From assembly GCF_002288925.2 (NCBI RefSeq), contig NW_022098076.1, positions 87,180,964-87,244,963 on the forward strand: 64,000 bases of DNA. Reading direction: 5' to 3'. Of the stretch, positions 58,701 to 64,000 are shown piece by piece. This DNA is from Delphinapterus leucas. Taxonomy: Eukaryota; Chordata; Mammalia; Artiodactyla; Monodontidae. The notes under the pieces are model-generated. The model worked only from the letters and a program-made list of their open reading frames with translations. It did no database searches and was not told where the DNA came from. The stretch's first letter is position 1. Each line of letters begins with the position of its first letter. Made by a program: the position numbers and the translations under genes.

Positions 58701-61416
58701 GTGCTCAGGTGGCCGTGGGGATCTGGGCGGGCTTCCTCCCTCCTGCCCTGCCTCTGTTGCTTTGTGTCTGTTCAGGCTCTCCCTCTTTCTGTCCTGGCTT
58801 AAAGCAACATTTCCTGACTGGTCTCAGTCTCAAAACTCTTAGATTTCTGATGGCTCATTCACATGGGAGCTGGAGTCACCTTTCTGGTTGTGTCTTATTT
58901 ATTTACTTATGCCCTCAGGCTTCAGGAAGGATTTAGGTACATACAGGAATCCCATCTGGTTACTCCCTTGCTTAATACCTGTCATCGCTTCCGGTCTGAC
59001 GTGCTCAGCATGGAGTCCCCAGCCCTCCATGATCTCATGCGCATCTGTCTCTCCAGGCCTGACTCGGGTCTCAGAAACCCCAAGAAGCCCCAGCGCCCCA
59101 GCCCCTGGCACCTCCCCAGGTGTGCGCGTTGCTGTGCACCTTGCCCGGCCCCAGGCTCTCAGATGCCTTCAGGCTGTGGGGTGGTGAGGCAAGGCCAAGG
59201 GTTCAGACACTGGGCGCTCCCACGCCACGCGCACACATAGCGCCACTTCCAGATCTCATTTGCACAGTTTTCCATTCCAGCGCTCCCCTTCTGCAGTCAC
59301 AACCCTGCGTTTTCGAGTTGTGTCCGTACCCCTTCCTGTTACAGAGCTGGCCATAGCAGCCTCCCTTGTCCATGTGGCGGGGATGTCCCTCTGGGTCCCT
59401 GGCTCCTGTTGCCTCTCTGTCGCGTGGCCAACACACATTTCCTCAGGTTTCCCACAGTGGTGACTTAACCTCTCCTGGTGACCGTTCCCCATGAGGTCGC
59501 CTGACAAGGGTCCTGCCTTTGTCCTGCACCACAGAGGCGGCACCTGGGTTCAGCATTAGTCCCACGTGAGCGGGGCCAGGGAAGAAGGGCTGGCAGTGGA
59601 CCAGCCTGGTCCGAGGAGGTTTCTGGCTCCAGACGGGGCCTTCCTGTCGCCCTGGGGCTCGCAGCCACTGCTGGTGTCGGTGAGGCTCCTTCTTTCTGAC
59701 CCTCCCTGGACTGCGCACACCCGCTGCTCCTCTGGAGCAGCAGTTCCCGAAGTGTGTGCATTGAAGCCAGTCCCATGCGATGTCCCCGTCCCCAAGCAAA
59801 CTGTTGATGTCACAAGTTTGAGACACGCTTGGTACTGAGATTCACGACCCTCAGCCGTACACCAAACTCCCCGGAGAAGTCCCACAGTGACAGGCCCCTG
59901 CCAACCCAGTCCACCTCCAGTCGCTCGTGACCCAGGGACACTCTCGCCACGTCACACCTCCTCCCGGTTTCTCTAAGCACGCTTCCTGACGTCATGCGTC
60001 ATTAGCAAAGCCCCTCATCCTGCTGTTGTCACCAAGAGTGGTCCCAGGCTCGTGTGGCCCCAGTAACGCCCTCGCCCACACCATGACCCCGAGGGCCGGG
60101 CTCCGCTTCCTTGCCTGCAGCTGGGAAGGGGTGGGGCCGTAGTTCTGCGTGTTCACTCTCGGCTTAGGTGGCTGTTCAGTTCCCCCACGTCCAAGCGTTG
60201 CAGAGAGCCTTGCCCTGAGCCCGGCACGGCACAGGCGCTCAGTGACTAACTGACAGGTGCATACGTTCCTCGTTCCACTGGCCTCTACCTGTGCCCGGAA
60301 GGGGCTGCCGCACGTTCACACCGTGCTTGCCCAGTGGAAAGCGCCGCCCCTCTGCGCCCACGTCCGCCGGGGCCGGGGCGCCGGCCTCCTCCTGGTGCCC
60401 CAGGCCTTGGGGGCCTTACTCTGAGTGCCAGCGTAGAATCCCGGAACTCACACAGCGCCCACTGGGGCTGCGGTCAGGGCCTCCTTAGCGAGGGGATGCT
60501 CCCTGGGCTTGTCGTCCATACTCAAAATCCAGAGTTACCTTGAGAGGGAAATTATTCCAACTGATGATTCTGGGGCCTCTCCCAGCTTTCTCTTCCTGGG
60601 CTTTTCTTCCTTAGCCAGACTGTCGCAGCTGTGTCCGCCCCGCCTACGCGCAGAGCAGCGCCCGTAGCTGATGGCAGTGACCTTTAGAAATCCAATCCAA
60701 GGTAAAGGTTAGTCAGCAGATCAGAGCAGCCCCCCGAGTGCTCGAGCATTCTTATTAACGCCTCCACCTAAGAAGGAAGTGGTAGCCGTCGCCCGCTGTG
60801 AGTTCTCCATTCCGTGGGCAAATTTATACTTGGGTGTCAATGTTCAGGTCAACTTCTACTTCATAACTTACGCCCAGTACCTCTCAGCTCTAGCATCCCC
60901 GTCAGCACTGGGAGCTCAGCGTGGACAGGCAGAAAAGAGGGGAAGCTACGCTGACTTCCATGCGCTCTTGTTGGCATCTGCACCCGCTGCTATAGCATTG
61001 CCACCATCTTGCAGGTGAGGCACGGAGATTTATTTGATCATTGATTCTGCCCACTGGATTGCAAGCTCTCTGAGAAGAGGGCTTTTGCCTTGCCCACCGA
61101 TTTCAGCGGTGCCTAGCAGAGGCCTGTTAGATGGTGGGCAGTCAGTACTTACTGAATGAAATACCACACCTTCCTCCCTCGTTAGGAGCAGGCTGGGCCA
61201 TTCTCCCCTCGGCTCATTGCCAGCTTTAAAAGAAAATTTTTATTTACTTGATTGAATAGTAAAGTCTCAGTACTGTTTAACATACTGGCTCTTCTCATGA
61301 AAGGGTCAGTTATTACTGCTTTTCAATTAATTTCTTCACAGGGCAAACAGAATGATATAGAATTTAGCAAAAGAGAAAAAAATCAGTGTTTTAAAAGATA
61401 GATAGAACACTTTCTT

Positions 61417-61633
61417 TTCTTTCTTCCTTTTTTTTTTTTTGCGGTACGCGGGCCTCTCACTGTTGTGGCCTCTCCCGCTGCGGAGCACAGGCTCCGTACG
61501 CACAGGCTCAGCGGCCATGGCTCACGGGCCCAGCCTTTCCGCAGCATGTGGGATCTTCCCGGGCCGGGGCACGAACCCGTGTCCCCTGCATCAGCAGGCG
61601 GACTCTCAACCACTGCGCCACCAGGGAAGCCCC
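61417..61633 (-). mobile_element. Young CHR SINE
   Basis: The TSD is AGAACACTTTCTT/AGAACATTTTCTT (61404-61416, 61634-61646). Close to the other young copies here. Confidence 0.94.
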
Positions 61634-61944
61634 AGAACATTTTCTTAATTATGAAAAAAGGGGGTTGTATGTAAATGAATTTTATTTGTGGAAATATGAA
61701 GTAGCCAATATCACTAACTTTAAAATATTTTTCTCTTGTGTATATATTATGCGAGTGTTTTACTATGGCTGTGTCCTTCATTGACCACATTACTGGCTCC
61801 TTGATCCCCTTAATGTGTTAGACAAGTCATTTAGATGACATTTCAAACAATGTTCTGAGCTCCTTGCTGTTTAAGCCAATAACAGGAATAACAAGTAATT
61901 AATTTTTGAAAAGTCAAGGGTTTAAAAAAAAAAAAAGAAAGGAA

Positions 61945-62075
61945 AGGGAATTCCCTGGCAGTCCAGTGGTTAGGACGCTGAGCTCTGACTGCCGAGGGCG
62001 TGGGTTCAGTCCCTCGTCGGGGAACTAAGATCCCACAAGCTGCACAGTGTGGCCAAAAAGGAAAAGGAAAAGTCA
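61945..62075 (+). mobile_element. Short tRNA-derived SINE
   Basis: Head gggaattccctggcagtcca. Imperfect direct repeats near aaaagtcaa(g/a)ggtt flank it. Confidence 0.85.
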
Positions 62076-63389
62076 AAGGTTAAAAGTTACAAGATCATAC
62101 ATGGTCATGAACCATTTAAAAGCCGGGTTTTCGGTCTTCAAGGTGAGAATATGGGGATCTGTAAATACTGCGAAGGGAAGCAGTTGAGAACGTGGCCGAT
62201 TTATTACATTTAGTAAATCAGTCAAGTGTTCTGGAGGGCCCACTTTTGGAAGTCAGTCTTCATTCATGCATTTAACAAATAAATGTTGATTGAGTGCCTC
62301 TGTGGTCCAGGTACTGTGCCAGGTGCTGGGGACATGCAGGTGCTATATCTCCAGCCCTTGTGAAACTCCATGTCTGCTAAAGGAGAAAGACACAGAAATG
62401 GCTGCAAAATGATCACAGTTCAATATGATCAGCGTGGATAATGTTCCGTTCGAGGGTTGTGGTGACATAGAGGGAACTGAGTGCTACTGCCTGCCCCTTC
62501 GGGAAGGGCTCCACAGACGGCTGAGACTTCCTCTCTTCGCCTCTACTTACTTTTGTCCCCTAGAGTTCTTTTAGACAATTTCCAAACATTCTATCATTTT
62601 ACCTATAAATAATTCAATATACATCTCTAACAGATAAGGGCTTCAAAAAACGTAACCACAGTGCCGAATATAATTAACACTAATTCCTTAGTATCATGTA
62701 ATACCAGTGCAGTCCATTTTCACATTTCCCGTGTTTTCTCAAAATGTCTTTTACGGTTGGTTTGAGTCCATCCAAACAAGTGTCATTCACAGCATTTGGT
62801 GGTTTCTCTATTTTAGTACATGCTTAATACCATGTTGCTGTAGTAGCAAAAGCAAAACAATAAATGGGACGTGCCCATAAAGTAGGCAGTGATTTGGCCT
62901 ATAGGCAGGATTAAAAGGGAGTAGGGTGGGAGGGGGATTGTGAATTTTTTCCATAAACACCTCTAGAGCGACTTGGTGCCAAGTGCATGTGTTATTTGTA
63001 TACCCAAAGATAAAATCTTAATAAAGAAGAAAACCAGGATAATAAACTGATTTTCATTGCTTTTGTTCTTTATGATGTCTTTGACTAGGCAGCTTTAAGT
63101 TCCTCTGGGAGCTTGGTCAGGGCGAACCCACCCGTTTTCTTATAGACTGCTGCTTGGAGTGGAGTAGCAACAAGCCAAAGGTGGGTGGCTTGGGAAATGC
63201 ATCAGTAGGGTATTACTAAACTTGGACTTGGGCTAATTTTTAAATCATATACGATTATGGTTGGAGAATCCTGGTGGATGAAACACTTTGCAAATCCGTT
63301 GGTTCTGTGCCGTTACAGTGATTTGGGATTAATGCATTGCTGTCAATGTCTAACACGATCTCTTTCCTTCTCTCCCCCTCCCCCCTCAG

Positions 63390-63424
63390 GCTTCAACCAT
63401 GTTAAGAGCCTCCTTGGCACCCGT
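63390..63424 (+). CDS. ARMC9: ARMC9 35-bp exon, residues 294-304 plus two bases
   Basis: Reads ASTMLRASLAP plus GT of the next codon (V in human), between a strong C-rich tract ending CCTCAG and the perfect donor GTAAGT at 63425. The alternative of reading on through GTG TAA would give an immediate stop, so the splice at 63424 is required. The following exon (starting near KLKDVPLL in human) lies beyond the window. Confidence 0.93.
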
Positions 63425-64000
63425 GTAAGTAACTACTCTTAGGAGTTGTTATTAAGGAGAATAGCTATGGGTAAAACTGAAATTCAAAACAGTTTTAATA
63501 AAAGCTCTTAACCGCCTCGCTTAGACGAATTCCTTTGATTAAGCTGAAGCTACATGTGGGCATTAAAGGAAATACCAGTAATCATAAGTAATACTTACAA
63601 AATACTTACAAAAGTATCTTTTAAAGTCAATTCTATTTACGTTGGTGAGGTAGCATCGAATGGAAAAAATTGTTGAATTGTTCCTATAATATTCTATAGA
63701 AATCAGTTTAATCTACTGTCATACGGCAGTCAACAGAACGTTGCAATGTCTAAATTTTATGTTCTCTCCTGAGTCACATTGTGACCAGGGCCACAGGATA
63801 GCTCTGTGTGTGCTGGGGCATTCCTATCCAAGTCAGTTAGGCTGTCCCCCGTGGGGGTATCTGATGCACGGGGGCTTCACCAGGCATATGTGTTGCACTA
63901 GCAGGGAAGTTGAGAACCTTTGGCATGGACACGAGGACTAGGGTGGGTTCTGGTGACCCTCTGAGCCAGCCTTGGGTGGTGGTGGGGATTGGAGGGTGCT

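Larger units (their letters stand above)
52893..63389 (+). other. ARMC9: ARMC9 intron between residues 293 and 294
   Basis: 10.5 kb, the largest coding intron here. It has L1-derived pieces (about 53220-53700, 54270-54590, 62550-62760), SINEs at 55654, 61417 and 61945, and GC-rich L2-bearing sequence at 58-60.6 kb. The ORFs of 100-199 codons at 56.6-60 kb match nothing I recognise. Confidence 0.6.

Overview
This window is nuclear DNA from a placental mammal, almost certainly a cetacean (whale, dolphin or porpoise). Two things show this. First, it is full of tRNA-derived CHR-type SINEs, whose heads read 'cttccctggtggcgcagtgg' on one strand and end in 'ccaccagggaagcccc' on the other. Many copies still have intact target-site duplications (TSDs) of 10-17 bp. 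Second, I see no ruminant Bov-tA/BovB or pig PRE-1 elements. The genes are intron-rich and conserved, so almost all long ORFs in the window are noise or SINE translations.

Layout. At 1-4.36 kb is the 3' end of PSMD1 (Rpn2, 26S proteasome), + strand: the last coding exon (1999-2154), one intron, then a non-coding last exon (4101-~4375) with two AATAAA signals. About 4.4-18.8 kb is intergenic. It holds L2, MIR, MER5-like and CHR repeats, a striking ~125-bp near-identical inverted duplication (6518-6641 and 7294-7420) and an orphan CpG-rich block (14.7-15.35 kb). At 18.8-19.1 kb is a CpG-island promoter that I assign by position to ARMC9. It contains an RFX X-box, as expected for a ciliary gene, plus CCAAT, E-box and ETS-type motifs. 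From there to the window end lies the 5' half of ARMC9 (+ strand). I recovered nine consecutive coding exons by splice sites and an unbroken reading frame. They encode residues 1-304 and two bases of codon 305, covering the LisH motif, the conserved N-terminal region and the coiled coil. They include a 25-bp and a 35-bp exon. The armadillo repeats lie beyond the window.

Introns carry a U6 snRNA retropseudogene with an internal run of 15 A, an antisense solo retroviral LTR, a 5'-truncated L1 with a 17-bp TSD, a cluster of minus-strand CHR SINEs, a tailless SINE with a 17-bp TSD, a 22-G homopolymer and a CpG-rich block at 42.77-43.2 kb. A MER1-like hAT element sits inside a CHR SINE with a probable 8-bp TSD.

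The two genes are neighbours in the same order and orientation as in human 2q37.1. PSMD1 is a housekeeping proteasome scaffold and ARMC9 a ciliary-base protein; nothing here links their functions. I found no novel multi-gene system. The unusual signals are regulatory and mobile-element structures.
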